From contig NZ_MIYK01000001.1 of NCBI RefSeq assembly GCF_002907375.1, forward strand, positions 124,001-188,000: a stretch of DNA of 64,000 nt. The letters are read 5' to 3'. The stretch is from Fructilactobacillus lindneri DSM 20690 = JCM 11027. GTDB lineage: Bacteria > Bacillota > Bacilli > Lactobacillales > Lactobacillaceae. Below, piece after piece: positions 1 through 8,649 of this stretch (position 1 is its first letter; each line of letters opens with the position of its first letter). Under the pieces are notes generated by a model. That model was given only the letters and a program-made list of their open reading frames with translations. It made no database searches and was not told the origin of the DNA. The position numbers and the translations under genes are program-made.

Positions 1-1304
1 AAGTAAATGATGTTGGTAAATAATACTTCACCAGCTGATGTACTAGGTGAAACTGCAGCAGCTGTAGGATATAGACCATAAACAACCCAAGGCTGACGAC
101 CCAATTCTGTAATTAACCAACCACAAGAATTAATAATCCAAGGTCCGATAGTTGCAATGGAAAGTAAGAAAGTTAACCATTTTTGTTTCATAATCGTATC
201 TTTTTTCTTTCTTGAGAACCATAGTCCTAAGATTGCTAGTAATCCTAAGGCACCAGCCCCACCAGCCATAATTCTAAATGAATAGAAAAGTGTGTTGGTG
301 GCGACATAGTAGTTCATATGCTTTCCAAACTTCTTATCATATTTCTTGTGTAATTCTGCATTGACAGAATCCATTCCTTTAACACTACCAGATAGCTTGT
401 GATAACTAAGAATATCCAATAAATAAGGAATTTCAATCTTACCATAACCACGTTTGGTCTTGTTGTCTGAAATTTGAACAACTGTCCATGGTGCAGGACT
501 TTTTACGTTTTGATAAATACCTTCATCAGCTGCGAATTTCATTGGTTGATCATGTTGTAAATATACCATCTGTGAATCACCGGATAAGAAACTACCGCCA
601 CAACTCAATAATCCGATGATTAAACCGAGACGCATTGATTTTCGGAAAAATTCAGGTGATTTTTTCCGGAAAAGCATAATTGCTGAGAGTCCAGCGACAA
701 TGAAGGAACCAGTTACAAAAGCTCCAAAAATAACGTGGGGGAATTCGTACCAAAGTTGTTTATTAGCAACAATAGCACTAAAACTAGTCATAACGGCATG
801 ACCGGTTTTTTTATTGATAGCATAACCTACTGGATGCTGCATGAAACTATTAGCAGCCAAGATCCATAAGGCCGAAAGTACGGAACCAATGAAAACCAAC
901 CAAATCATTAAGGCGTGCCAAACTGGTTTCATTTTATCCCAGGTGAACATCCAGATTCCTAAGAAAGTTGATTCCAAGAAAAAGGCAAGTAGAGCTTCGA
1001 TTGCCAGCGGAGCACCAAAAATATCACCCATAAATCGAGAATAGTTAGACCAGTTCATTCCGAACTGAAATTCTTGAATTAATCCAGTTACAACACCGAC
1101 GGCAAAACTGAGTAAAAAGATTTTTCCCCAGAATTTAGTCATTGATTTGTAGATTTGTTTTTTTGTTATTACATAAGCGGTTTCCATAATGGCTACCATT
1201 AAACCCATCCCAATTGAAGTAGGAACAAAGAAAAAGTGGAAAATAGTAGTCATGGCAAACTGGAACCGCGCTAGTGATAACACACTAAGTCCTAAATTAA
1301 ACAT
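1..1304 (-). CDS. cydA: Cytochrome bd ubiquinol oxidase subunit I (3' end outside window)
   Basis: CydA is the haem-bearing subunit of the membrane quinol oxidase that reduces oxygen to water; it carries b558, b595 and d. About 434 codons are visible and the C-terminus lies beyond base 1. The N-terminus is typical of the family: LARFQFAMTTIFHFFFVP, with His23 matching the conserved haem-ligand His near residue 19 of the E. coli protein. Further on come ETAYVITKKQIYK, EFQFGMNWSNYSRFMGDIFG and LESTFLGIWMF. The His in FPHVIFGAFVTGS is a second likely haem ligand. The quinol-binding loop is short, as in Firmicutes. It starts 29 bases after ndh on the same strand, so the two probably share a transcript delivering electrons from NADH to oxygen. 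No frameshift is seen in the visible part. Confidence 0.95.
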   Translation of the reverse strand, partial: MFNLGLSVLSLARFQFAMTTIFHFFFVPTSIGMGLMVAIMETAYVITKKQIYKSMTKFWGKIFLLSFAVGVVTGLIQEFQFGMNWSNYSRFMGDIFGAPLAIEALLAFFLESTFLGIWMFTWDKMKPVWHALMIWLVFIGSVLSALWILAANSFMQHPVGYAINKKTGHAVMTSFSAIVANKQLWYEFPHVIFGAFVTGSFIVAGLSAIMLFRKKSPEFFRKSMRLGLIIGLLSCGGSFLSGDSQMVYLQHDQPMKFAADEGIYQNVKSPAPWTVVQISDNKTKRGYGKIEIPYLLDILSYHKLSGSVKGMDSVNAELHKKYDKKFGKHMNYYVATNTLFYSFRIMAGGAGALGLLAILGLWFSRKKKDTIMKQKWLTFLLSIATIGPWIINSCGWLITELGRQPWVVYGLYPTAAAVSPSTSAGEVLFTNIIY

Positions 1305-1333
1305 ATTATCATACTTCTTTCATTATAATATTA

Positions 1334-2509
1334 TTAACGTTGTAAGGCGGCTTTGAGACCAGAAAGTTCAAAAGCTGACCGTTTGAAAATCAAGTTTTTA
1401 ATTGTGGGAACAAGAATACCTGTTAGTTTGATAGGAAATCCTAGCAAATCATAAGCAATTCCAGTAGTAGGTCCTAATGAACAAACTGTTCCCAAACTTC
1501 TGTATGTGAATGGAACTGGCTTGCTATGGGTTAATTTAGCTTTTAGATTTGCAACGGCAATATTAGCTTCTTGAATTGCAATTTGTCCCGTTGGTGGGTA
1601 AAACCGGCCAGTTGATTGATCTTTAACAGCGGCTACATCACCAATAATGTACTCATTAGCGTTAGTAGGTGACGTCATGTCATCATTAACCGCAACTCGA
1701 TCACGATGTTCTGGATATCCAGATTTTTCAATAACATGACTACCGCTAACCCCAGCAGTCCAGAAAACTGTTCTAGCAGGAAGATTATGATTATTGTCGC
1801 CATAAATTACACCAGTATCAGAAACTGATTTAACGTTTTGTCCAAGAATAAACTTAACTCCATGTTTTTCTAAGTAACGTTGTGCATAGGCACGCTGTTT
1901 TTCATCAAACATTGACAACAAATTAGGACCAATACAAGTTAATTGGAAGTCTGCCTTATCAAATCCATATTTGCGAGCCCATTTAGGAATTTGATGGACT
2001 AACTCACCAAGTAATTCGGCACTAGTTAACCCCCCACCAACTACAACCATACTTAGGTAATCTTTATTACCTGTTTTTTGGTATGTTTCCAAGTGTTTGA
2101 CCACGGTTTCATAATCAGCAACAGCATTATCAATATTGCTGATTTGTAATGCATATTCATCTGCACCTGGTGTTCCAAAAGTTTCTGGTTCAAAGCCAAG
2201 GGCATTAAATAAATAGTCGTATTTCAGCTCTTGTTTACTATTTTTTAAAACTACTGAATTTTGATTACGATTAATAACTTCAACTTCGTCTTGAATAAAA
2301 TGAACTTTATTACTAGTTACATCAGCTATATCCATCATAATATTTTCTGGTGCAGTAGCACCCGCTGCCACAGTTTCTAGGGCAGTCGCATCATAATTAT
2401 ATGAATTTTTGTTAACTAAAGTAATATTTAAATCTAGTTTACTTTTAGCTAATTGTTTACATGCTCGAAGTCCAGCATAACCAGCTCCGAGAACAAGTAC
2501 ATCAGTCAT
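1334..2509 (-). CDS. ndh: Type II NADH dehydrogenase (NDH-2)
   Basis: Single-subunit, non-proton-pumping NADH:quinone oxidoreductase of the FAD/NAD(P) two-dinucleotide-fold family, peripheral to the membrane. The protein is about 391 aa. The FAD-binding GxGxxG motif is GAGYAG at residues 8-13. The NAD-binding motif is VVVGGGLTSAELLGEL around 155-170, and the second FAD contact is YIIGDVAAVKD near 278. I chose the second ATG (2509) because the GAGAGGAG ribosome site abuts the ATG at 2518 but sits nine bases before this one. It precedes cydA, which makes a short NADH-to-oxygen chain likely. Such chains in lactobacilli often need externally supplied haem and menaquinone; that is family knowledge, not visible here. 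Confidence 0.93.
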   Translation of the reverse strand: MTDVLVLGAGYAGLRACKQLAKSKLDLNITLVNKNSYNYDATALETVAAGATAPENIMMDIADVTSNKVHFIQDEVEVINRNQNSVVLKNSKQELKYDYLFNALGFEPETFGTPGADEYALQISNIDNAVADYETVVKHLETYQKTGNKDYLSMVVVGGGLTSAELLGELVHQIPKWARKYGFDKADFQLTCIGPNLLSMFDEKQRAYAQRYLEKHGVKFILGQNVKSVSDTGVIYGDNNHNLPARTVFWTAGVSGSHVIEKSGYPEHRDRVAVNDDMTSPTNANEYIIGDVAAVKDQSTGRFYPPTGQIAIQEANIAVANLKAKLTHSKPVPFTYRSLGTVCSLGPTTGIAYDLLGFPIKLTGILVPTIKNLIFKRSAFELSGLKAALQR

Positions 2510-2640
2510 AATTAACATCTCCTCTCACCACATGATATCATAAAGAACTTAATAATTTGTTAATCAAATTAAATATACCTTAATCACTTGGATATTCAAG
2601 TTATTTAGTTGATTAATTATAATAATTGCTTCCATTATAT

Positions 2641-2681
2641 AAAAAGAACTGTAATCTATTTTCCAGATTACAGTTCTTTTT
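2641..2681 (-). terminator. Rho-independent terminator of the S14 unit
   Basis: A perfect 17-bp stem (2641-2657 with 2665-2681) has a 7-base loop and runs of A and T on its two sides, so it can act on either strand. It follows the 35-aa ORF on the minus strand and isolates that unit from ndh. Confidence 0.85.
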
Positions 2682-2692
2682 ATATATTATGA

Positions 2693-2800
2693 TTATTTTT
2701 CATTTTTGGCCTTTTTGATAGTTCGTAACGCACGGCTCTTAGTACGCTTGTTTGGACTTTTTAGATTACGGTAAGCAGTTGCTAAATCTTCTTTTTTCAT
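2693..2800 (-). CDS. 35-aa basic small protein beside S14
   Basis: A short ORF begins MKKEDLATAYRNLKSPNKR and continues with a Lys/Arg-rich tail of 16 residues. Its ribosome site is strong (GGAAGGAG, 7 bases before ATG). It starts 23 bases after rpsN ends and is followed directly by a terminator, so it is very likely a real co-transcribed gene. It has no membrane segment and no cysteine. It resembles in size and charge the very small proteins that some annotations of lactic acid bacteria call putative metal homeostasis proteins, but I cannot confirm that and assign no function. Confidence 0.7.
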   Translation of the reverse strand: MKKEDLATAYRNLKSPNKRTKSRALRTIKKAKNEK

Positions 2801-2823
2801 ATTAGAACTCCTTCCAACTAAGA

Positions 2824-3009
2824 TTACCAGCTAGCTTTTTTCATGCCAGGAATTTGACCTTTATGCGCAAGCTGTCTTAAACAGATACGACAAAGATGAA
2901 ATTTTTGGTAGATAGCACGAGGGCGGCCGCAACGTTCGCAACGCGTATATTGTTGTGTCGTGAATTTAGCGGGGCGCTTGCTTTTTTCAATCATTGATTT
3001 TTTTGCCAT
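2824..3009 (-). CDS. rpsN: 30S ribosomal protein S14, zinc-binding type
   Basis: Small-subunit head protein of 61 aa. The zinc ribbon is intact (Cys24, Cys27, Cys40, Cys43 in CERCG and CRICL) and the C-terminus [11 protein letters not shown] is characteristic. The ribosome site GAAAGGAGGAG precedes ATG 3009. It is not in a ribosomal-protein operon; its only partner is the 35-aa ORF. The middle segment ([10 protein letters not shown]) departs from the form usual in spc-operon copies, so this could be a second, stand-alone S14. I see no Zur-type palindrome upstream. Confidence 0.93.
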   Translation of the reverse strand: MAKKSMIEKSKRPAKFTTQQYTRCERCGRPRAIYQKFHLCRICLRQLAHKGQIPGMKKASW

Positions 3010-3049
3010 AATCTCCTCCTTTCTAAATATTTAGTACCCACGGAAACCT

Positions 3050-3079
3050 AGTGTACTACTATTGGTCAATTAAAGTCAA
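3050..3079 (-). promoter_or_regulatory. Likely promoter of rpsN
   Basis: On the minus strand TTGACT (3079-3074) is followed after 18 bases by TACACT (3055-3050), about 40 bases before the start codon. Confidence 0.45.
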
Positions 3080-3255
3080 ACAATTGTGTTTGTGTTTCTT
3101 AATGTATTCATAATATATTTCATTTATATGACAATCGTGTTAAAAAAGGGTTGTTATCGCCAAATATTGGGGTTGTAATGATAATATAATCATCGTAAGT
3201 GTAAAAGTTAATATAAATTTTAATTATAAGATAACCCATAAAGGAGTTTTACTTA

Positions 3256-5088
3256 ATGAAAAACGAAAAATTACATTATAAAATGTATAAAGCTGGTAAA
3301 CAATGGATGTTTGCTGGGATTGCAACATTGATGGTTTCAGGAGGAGTATTATTAGCTTCTAACAGTGCTTCTGCAGACGCTACAACCAATGCAGCACCAA
3401 CTACTCAAACTGCACAAACAAATAATAATGTTACAAGTAATCAGGCTGACAAACTGTCAAATCAACAAACAGCTTCAAATACTAATGATGTTACTAATAA
3501 TCAAACTGCAAATAATAATCAAAACATAACTAATCAATTGAATAATGCAGCTGCAACAACCAATCAGGATCAAAGTACTACTCAGGCTGTTCAAAATACA
3601 GCTGACAATGCCGCTACTACCGATGATAATGTTGCAAAAGCTGCTGATAATACTCCCGCATCTAATCAAACACCTGACAATCAAGCAACTGATGTACAAA
3701 GTACACCAGCTCCACAAAATACAGTCGCAAATAATGTTGCAGATCAAGCAGCTCCTGCAGTAAATAATAATGCTAGACAGACTACTGAATCTAATGTTCA
3801 AGCAGCTTCTACTTCTGCAACCCAAAACCGACTTAGAACTGCTGCCACTAATTTAGCAGTAACTAATAATGATTCGGCTAATACTACACCTGCAGCAACA
3901 CCAACTCAAACTGCTACTCCACAAGCCACTCCTGCAGCTCCAGTAAATAAACAGGCAGCAGCTACCACCTCACAAGCAGTAACTACAGCTTCAAATACTA
4001 ATAATGCTAGTGCAATTATTAATACTGGTAAACAATATGTCGGAACTCCTTATGTTTGGGGTGGAACAACACCAGCTGGATTTGACTGTTCTGGATTTGT
4101 TCAATATGTTTTTGGTAAAAATGGAATTAACTTACCTCGTGTCGCTTCTGACCAATATGCAGCTGTTCAACATATATCTTCAGATGAAGCTCAGGCTGGA
4201 GATTTAGTATTCTTTAATGATGGTAGTATCTATCACGATGGAATTTATCTTGGAAATGGTTTAATGCTGGATGCTCAAAACCGAGGAGTAATTAATAATG
4301 ATTCATTGGGATACTTCCAAGGCCAAGTACTTTTTGGCCGGGTAAATGGAGTAGTTAATGCCACTGGTTCTACTAATAACAGTGTAGCTGTTAACAATAC
4401 AACTCCTGCTAATACTAATAATACTGGCAATGCAACTACGACACCAAGACAAAATGCAGTAGCTGCTAGTCAGCCAACCGCAACTGTAGATGATTCTAAT
4501 TATTTGGCACCATCGAATTATACTAAGTTGTTTAGTAAAAACTTTGCAGTGACTAACGATACTTCTATCGGCTACCAACCAGGCACACCAGAAACTAATC
4601 TAGATACTCAATTTAAAATTTCTCAGGACGGTAAAGATAATTCTGAGATTATTACCCCAATTAGTAATAACCAAAGCACAAATAATGATGATGTAAAGCA
4701 AAATTTGAATAGTCAAGTTAAGACTAATAATCAAAATAAAGCTAGCAATCAAACGAATACTCAAGTAGCTAATCAAAATCAATCAGCTACTAGTGCTTTA
4801 AACACTGATTCATCGAAATCAGCTAATGGCCAAAAAGATATTTCAAGTAGTAACTCTAACAGTAGCAATGCTGCTTCTGATGTTGCTGATGTAAATTCAG
4901 CAAAAACTGCTAAGACTGATAACCAAACTAATTCAGCCAGTCAGAATCATACTGGATCGAATAGTAAAGGTAATAATGTTTTACCACAAACTGGGGAACA
5001 AACTACTTTGCTTGCATCGATTTTAGGAGCAATTATTTTAGGACTAATGGCTCTTTTCGGTATCAAACGTCGAAATGCTAATAAATAA
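3256..5088 (+). CDS. Sortase-anchored NlpC/P60 peptidoglycan hydrolase
   Basis: Exported wall-anchored cysteine peptidase of 610 aa that should cut peptide bonds in the peptidoglycan stem. Domains in order: KxYKxGKxW-type signal peptide (KMYKAGKQW at 9-17, hydrophobic core 18-36, likely cleavage after Ala40); a long Asn/Gln/Thr/Ala-rich linker to about 250; NlpC/P60 domain about 252-365 with catalytic Cys278 (FDCSGF) and His327 (YHDGIYLGNG); a second Asn/Ser/Gln-rich linker; LPQTG at 576-580 with hydrophobic segment and Lys/Arg tail. The third catalytic position, usually His, Asn or Gln, appears to be Asp339 (MLDAQN). Most such enzymes carry the domain at the C-terminus; here it is central. 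An AAGGAG site lies 9 bases before ATG. Confidence 0.9.
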   Translation: MKNEKLHYKMYKAGKQWMFAGIATLMVSGGVLLASNSASADATTNAAPTTQTAQTNNNVTSNQADKLSNQQTASNTNDVTNNQTANNNQNITNQLNNAAATTNQDQSTTQAVQNTADNAATTDDNVAKAADNTPASNQTPDNQATDVQSTPAPQNTVANNVADQAAPAVNNNARQTTESNVQAASTSATQNRLRTAATNLAVTNNDSANTTPAATPTQTATPQATPAAPVNKQAAATTSQAVTTASNTNNASAIINTGKQYVGTPYVWGGTTPAGFDCSGFVQYVFGKNGINLPRVASDQYAAVQHISSDEAQAGDLVFFNDGSIYHDGIYLGNGLMLDAQNRGVINNDSLGYFQGQVLFGRVNGVVNATGSTNNSVAVNNTTPANTNNTGNATTTPRQNAVAASQPTATVDDSNYLAPSNYTKLFSKNFAVTNDTSIGYQPGTPETNLDTQFKISQDGKDNSEIITPISNNQSTNNDDVKQNLNSQVKTNNQNKASNQTNTQVANQNQSATSALNTDSSKSANGQKDISSSNSNSSNAASDVADVNSAKTAKTDNQTNSASQNHTGSNSKGNNVLPQTGEQTTLLASILGAIILGLMALFGIKRRNANK

Positions 5089-5100
5089 ATTAAACCAAAT

Positions 5101-5136
5101 AAAAACTTTCACGAATTTTAATTCGTGAAAGTTTTT
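5101..5136. terminator. Bidirectional terminator between convergent genes
   Basis: A 16-bp stem (5101-5116 with 5121-5136) with a TTTA loop and A/T flanks lies between the wall hydrolase and argF, which converge here. Confidence 0.85.
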
Positions 5137-5146
5137 TGTTATTTTT

Positions 5147-6190
5147 TTAGTGTTCAGTGTATAGGGTTAAATCACCAAGAGTAGCCGCCATGATTGCCAT
5201 AATAGAATGTTTTCGATTACCCGCCTCACTGAATTGTCGTCCGAATTTACTTTTAAATACCTCATCGGTAACTTCCATTTCTGGACTTTTTAAATTGTAT
5301 TTTTTGACTGCTTCTGCAGCAGTACTGATATTACCATCATGAAAAGCAGGGAGACAATGCATAAAAATTAATTGCTCATCAGGCGTCCCAGTTGCTTGCA
5401 TCATTTTCATATTAACCTGATAGGGTGACAATAACTTGATTCTTTCTTGCCAGTTAGTTTTTCCCATTGAAACCCAAACATCAGTGTAAATAATATTGCT
5501 ATTTTTCACACCGGTTTCAATATTAGAAGTGATGACCAATTGAGCTCCAGATTTTTTAGCAAAGTTAGCTGCTAGTTTTTGAATTTTTGAATCTGGTTGT
5601 AGTGAATTGGGAGCTACAATATGGACATTAACTCCTAACATTGAGCCAGTTACTAAAAGAGAGTTAGCCATGTTGTTACGTCCATCTCCTACAAAAGTTA
5701 AGGTTAGGCCCTTTAAATGACCAAAATTTTCTTTGATAGTCATAAAATCAGCAATCATTTGAGTAGGATGCCACTCGTTTGACAAACCATTCCAAACCGG
5801 GACTCCAGCATGTTCTGCCATGATTTCCATATTTTTTTGAGAAAATCCCCGATATTCAATTCCATCTGCAAGTTCTCCAAACACTCTGGCAGAGTCTGCA
5901 ACAGATTCTTTTTTACCAAACTGACTTGAAGTGGGATCAATGTATGCCGTATTAGCACCCAAATCATCTCCGCCAAGTTCAAAGGAAAGTCGGGTTCTTG
6001 TAGAAGTTTTTTGAAACAAAAGAATTAAATCCTTATCATGAAGATATTTAGTTACTTTACCAGTTTGTTGTTTTTCGGCTTTAAGCTTAATTGAAAAATC
6101 AATTAAAGCTTTAATTTGTGCTGGGGTAAAATCAGCTTCTTTTAAAAATGAACGTCCTTGCATGGATTTTAATTCTTTGAGTGTATTCAT
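5147..6190 (-). CDS. argF: Ornithine carbamoyltransferase
   Basis: Converts carbamoyl phosphate and ornithine to citrulline, or the reverse in the arginine deiminase pathway; cytosolic. It has 347 aa. Carbamoyl-phosphate site: STRTR (63-67) and HPTQ (141-144). Ornithine site: DVWVSMG (237-243). Catalytic HCLPAFH at 278-284; the AFH ending fits ornithine rather than putrescine carbamoyltransferases. No other arginine gene is nearby, so biosynthetic (argF) and catabolic (arcB) roles cannot be separated, and the symbol is provisional. It lies next to pyrD and pyrB, another user of carbamoyl phosphate. The start is supported by AAGGAA 7 bases upstream. The 192-base leader holds a CCAGCA-TTCG-TGTTGG hairpin and a weak ARG-box-like string at 6294-6308. 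Confidence 0.9.
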   Translation of the reverse strand: MNTLKELKSMQGRSFLKEADFTPAQIKALIDFSIKLKAEKQQTGKVTKYLHDKDLILLFQKTSTRTRLSFELGGDDLGANTAYIDPTSSQFGKKESVADSARVFGELADGIEYRGFSQKNMEIMAEHAGVPVWNGLSNEWHPTQMIADFMTIKENFGHLKGLTLTFVGDGRNNMANSLLVTGSMLGVNVHIVAPNSLQPDSKIQKLAANFAKKSGAQLVITSNIETGVKNSNIIYTDVWVSMGKTNWQERIKLLSPYQVNMKMMQATGTPDEQLIFMHCLPAFHDGNISTAAEAVKKYNLKSPEMEVTDEVFKSKFGRQFSEAGNRKHSIMAIMAATLGDLTLYTEH

Positions 6191-6382
6191 ATTAATTCCT
6201 TATAATTAAAATTTTTCTTGAATGATTACTTATGATATATAAAGAGTTCCAACACGAATGCTGGCTAAATTCTGATGGTGTGATTTCTAAAATATGAATT
6301 AAAACACATTTAATTTTATTAATTTCTGAATTCACTTAAACGGGAAATTTCATAATGTTTTTTTCAATAATGCAACGTCGTG

Positions 6383-7324
6383 TTAATTTTGGTACTCTTT
6401 TAATTTTCCGCGGAAATCAGAAAGTTGATGATAACCTTTTTCCTGCATGATATCTGTAAGTTCTTGTTTTAGTCTGGCAAAAATATGTGGTCCTTCTTGG
6501 GCAAGAGCAGTTCCAATTTCTACAATATCTGCGCCACATAAAATTAGCTCAAAAACATCTAATCCGGTTTTGACTCCACCAGTTCCAATAATCTTAATTT
6601 CCGGATTAAGACGTTGGCGAAATGCGCGAACATTAGCAAGTGCTACTGGTTTAACGTATGTTCCACCGATTCCCCCAAATCCTCCTTTAGGCCGAATCAC
6701 GACTGATTCAGTTTTAGCATCAACCACTAATCCATTTCCGACACTGTTAATGGTATTAATGTAAGTTAGGGGATACTTGTTTAAAATTTTAGCAACTGCA
6801 TCATATTGTTGAAGATCAAAATAAGGTGGAAGTTTAAGGCCTAATGGTTTTGTAAAAAATTCAAAAACGGCAGTTAAAGTTTCTTCGATTGCGGTTAAAT
6901 CGTAACCGACTTGAGGCTTTCCAATCACATTAGGACAAGAAAGATTTAACTCACATAAGCTAGTGAAACTGCTTTTTTGTACCTTTTTGAGTGCGGTTAA
7001 ATTATCTTCCCTAGAAGTCCCAGAAATTGATAAATCGATTGGTTTATTAATTTCATTTTTTTCAATGAAATTTAAATAATAGTCTAATCCTTGATTAGGT
7101 AGCCCCATAGAATTAATACTGCCAAATTTGGTATCTGCATAACGAGGAGTTGGATTTCCTTTGCGCGGTTTTAAAGTAGCACTTTTAGTGGTCACTCCAC
7201 CAGCTTCAGAATTTAAAATTTGATTCATTTCGGCAGCTGTTTCGTCAAAAACACCTGCAGCATTGATGAAAGGTGATTGAAAAACTTCGTTACCAATGTT
7301 TGCTGAAATTGAGATGTTAGTCAT
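6383..7324 (-). CDS. pyrD: Dihydroorotate dehydrogenase, class 1A (fumarate type)
   Basis: Oxidises dihydroorotate to orotate with FMN; class 1A enzymes are cytosolic and use fumarate as acceptor. The protein is 313 aa. It closely follows the lactococcal PyrDA pattern: FINAAGVFDET, GSINSMGLPN, ELNLSCPNVIGKPQ (active-site Cys), KLPPYFD, NSVGNGL, GFGGIGGTYVKP and IGTGGVKTGLDVFE. The start at 7324 is 8 bases after AAAGGAG; the longer frame to 7357 would begin inside the leader terminator. It has its own promoter and PyrR-type attenuator and is divergent from pyrB. Confidence 0.95.
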   Translation of the reverse strand: MTNISISANIGNEVFQSPFINAAGVFDETAAEMNQILNSEAGGVTTKSATLKPRKGNPTPRYADTKFGSINSMGLPNQGLDYYLNFIEKNEINKPIDLSISGTSREDNLTALKKVQKSSFTSLCELNLSCPNVIGKPQVGYDLTAIEETLTAVFEFFTKPLGLKLPPYFDLQQYDAVAKILNKYPLTYINTINSVGNGLVVDAKTESVVIRPKGGFGGIGGTYVKPVALANVRAFRQRLNPEIKIIGTGGVKTGLDVFELILCGADIVEIGTALAQEGPHIFARLKQELTDIMQEKGYHQLSDFRGKLKEYQN

Positions 7325-7345
7325 TGTAAAAACTCCTTTATATAC

Positions 7346-7458
7346 AAAAAGCCGCAATTAAGACCATGGTTTTCAGAGAAATACTAAGTAGTCAAAATTG
7401 CGGCAGTGGTATGTTTATATTAAGTGGTGATAAGATCTTTTGGCTTCTCTGAACCAAG
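7346..7458 (-). promoter_or_regulatory. PyrR-dependent attenuator in the pyrD leader
   Basis: Reading the minus strand, 7458-7437 forms a hairpin whose loop carries the PyrR-recognition core UUCAGAGAAG inside a UUGG/CCAA stem. Downstream is a terminator stem (7404-7396 with 7359-7351, GCCGCAATT/AATTGCGGC) followed by five T. The terminator loop contains TTTCTCTGAAAACC, which can pair with the PyrR hairpin as an antiterminator. With UMP bound, PyrR should hold the first hairpin and permit termination. Confidence 0.85.
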
Positions 7459-7476
7459 TTAAGATTAATTGTCATA

Positions 7477-7505
7477 ATATTACTGAATTCATCGTAGAAT
7501 GTCAA
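7477..7505 (-). promoter_or_regulatory. Promoter of pyrD
   Basis: TTGACA (7505-7500), a 17-base spacer and TAATAT (7482-7477) on the minus strand lie just upstream of the PyrR hairpin. The element is back to back with the pyrB promoter. Confidence 0.75.
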
Positions 7506-7519
7506 TAATATTATGTCTA

Positions 7520-7548
7520 TTGACATCTTTAATGAATTTGGATAGAGT
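7520..7548 (+). promoter_or_regulatory. Promoter of pyrB-pyrC
   Basis: TTGACA (7520-7525), a 17-base spacer and TAGAGT (7543-7548) precede the PyrR-type leader of pyrB. Its -35 box lies 15 bases from that of the divergent pyrD promoter. Confidence 0.75.
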
Positions 7549-7577
7549 AAGTAACAATAAATAAGGAATACTTTAAT

Positions 7578-7656
7578 TCGATTCAGAGAAATCGAGAAGT
7601 TAACTGGTAATGTTATTAAAACAGGCATACTACGTTAATTGTAGTATGTCTTTTAT
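7578..7656 (+). promoter_or_regulatory. PyrR-dependent attenuator in the pyrB leader
   Basis: A hairpin at 7578-7595 (TCGATT/AATCGA stem) presents CAGAGA in the loop, as in PyrR sites. A terminator follows: 7624-7633 pairs with 7641-7650, then TTTTATTT. The pyrB start is 46 bases beyond the T run. Confidence 0.8.
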
Positions 7657-7702
7657 TTATGCAGTTTTATTTACAATGGATGAAAACCTTGGGGGATATA
7701 AA

Positions 7703-8647
7703 ATGGCATTAATAACCAAACATGACCTAGTAACAGTGGCAAATCTGACCCAACAACAAGTATTACATAAAATCAAATTAGCGCAGTTATTTAGTGAAGG
7801 AAAAACTATTCGGCTTAATCGTCCGACTTATGCAATGAATCTTTTCTTTGAGAATAGTACTAGAACTCATACCAGTTTTGAAATGGCTGAAAGAAAGTTA
7901 GGGATACAAGTTTTACAATTTGATGCCGCTGCTAGTTCAGTGACAAAAGGTGAAACTTTAGCAGATACAGTAAAAACTATTCAAGCTATTGGAGTTGATT
8001 TTGCCGTTATCCGTCATTCTGATAATGAATATTATAAACAACTTTTACAAGCTAATTTAGATATTAGCATTGTTAATGCTGGTGACGGCAGTGGTCAGCA
8101 TCCATCTCAATCTTTGCTTGACATGATGACCATTTATCAAGAATTTGGGACATTTAAAGGATTAAATATTAGTATTATTGGCGATTTAAATCATTCTCGG
8201 GTTGCTAGATCTAATATGGAATTACTAACTAAGTTAGGTGCAAATGTTGCATTTTCCGGACCTGATCAATGGTATGATGATAAGTTTTCAGATTACGGAT
8301 CTCATTTAAGTGTTGACGAAGCAGCCAAAAATTCAGACGTTGTGATGTTGTTACGTGTCCAAAAAGAACGACTTGGAAAAGCAGCAGATGATTTTGATGC
8401 GACTACTTATCATCAACAGTATGGTTTAACTAAAGAACGTTATGACATGATGAAAGATAATGCCATTATTATGCATCCGGCTCCGGTTAATCGAGGAGTC
8501 GAAATTGATTCTGAATTAGTAGAAAGTGCTAAATCAAGAATTTTTAAACAAATGGAAAATGGGATGTACATGCGGATGGCTATTTTAACTGATATTTTAG
8601 TCAATAAGGGAATTGTTAGTCCAGCTGAAATTAAAGGAATTAATTAA
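7703..8647 (+). CDS. pyrB: Aspartate carbamoyltransferase catalytic chain
   Basis: First committed step of pyrimidine synthesis: carbamoyl phosphate plus aspartate gives carbamoyl aspartate. The protein is 314 aa, the usual length. The carbamoyl-phosphate loop is STRTHTSFE from residue 52. Other family features are [11 protein letters not shown], the LRVQKERL loop and the C-terminal [12 protein letters not shown] chose ATG 7703, 8 bases after GGGGGA, because the longer upstream frame reads through the attenuator. pyrC starts 2 bases after the stop codon. No regulatory chain (pyrI) is present, as expected in Firmicutes. Confidence 0.95.
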   Translation: MALITKHDLVTVANLTQQQVLHKIKLAQLFSEGKTIRLNRPTYAMNLFFENSTRTHTSFEMAERKLGIQVLQFDAAASSVTKGETLADTVKTIQAIGVDFAVIRHSDNEYYKQLLQANLDISIVNAGDGSGQHPSQSLLDMMTIYQEFGTFKGLNISIIGDLNHSRVARSNMELLTKLGANVAFSGPDQWYDDKFSDYGSHLSVDEAAKNSDVVMLLRVQKERLGKAADDFDATTYHQQYGLTKERYDMMKDNAIIMHPAPVNRGVEIDSELVESAKSRIFKQMENGMYMRMAILTDILVNKGIVSPAEIKGIN

Positions 8648-8649
8648 TC

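Noticed and set aside
3475-3825. Minus-strand ORF of 116 aa inside the P60 gene
   Set aside because: It is the shadow of the Asn/Gln/Thr-rich repeats, with Cys/Ile/Ser-rich content and no ribosome site.
5147-6190. Putrescine carbamoyltransferase instead of ornithine carbamoyltransferase
   Set aside because: The catalytic motif is HCLPAFH with DVWVSMG, the ornithine form, and no agmatine deiminase or putrescine antiporter gene adjoins it.
6294-6308. ARG-box-like string ATGAATTAAAACACA upstream of argF
   Set aside because: Only a partial match to the Bacillus ArgR consensus and no clear second box; AT-rich DNA gives such matches by chance.
7392-7628. Minus-strand ORF of 78 aa between pyrD and pyrB
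   Set aside because: It spans both promoters and PyrR leaders, which fully explain the region.
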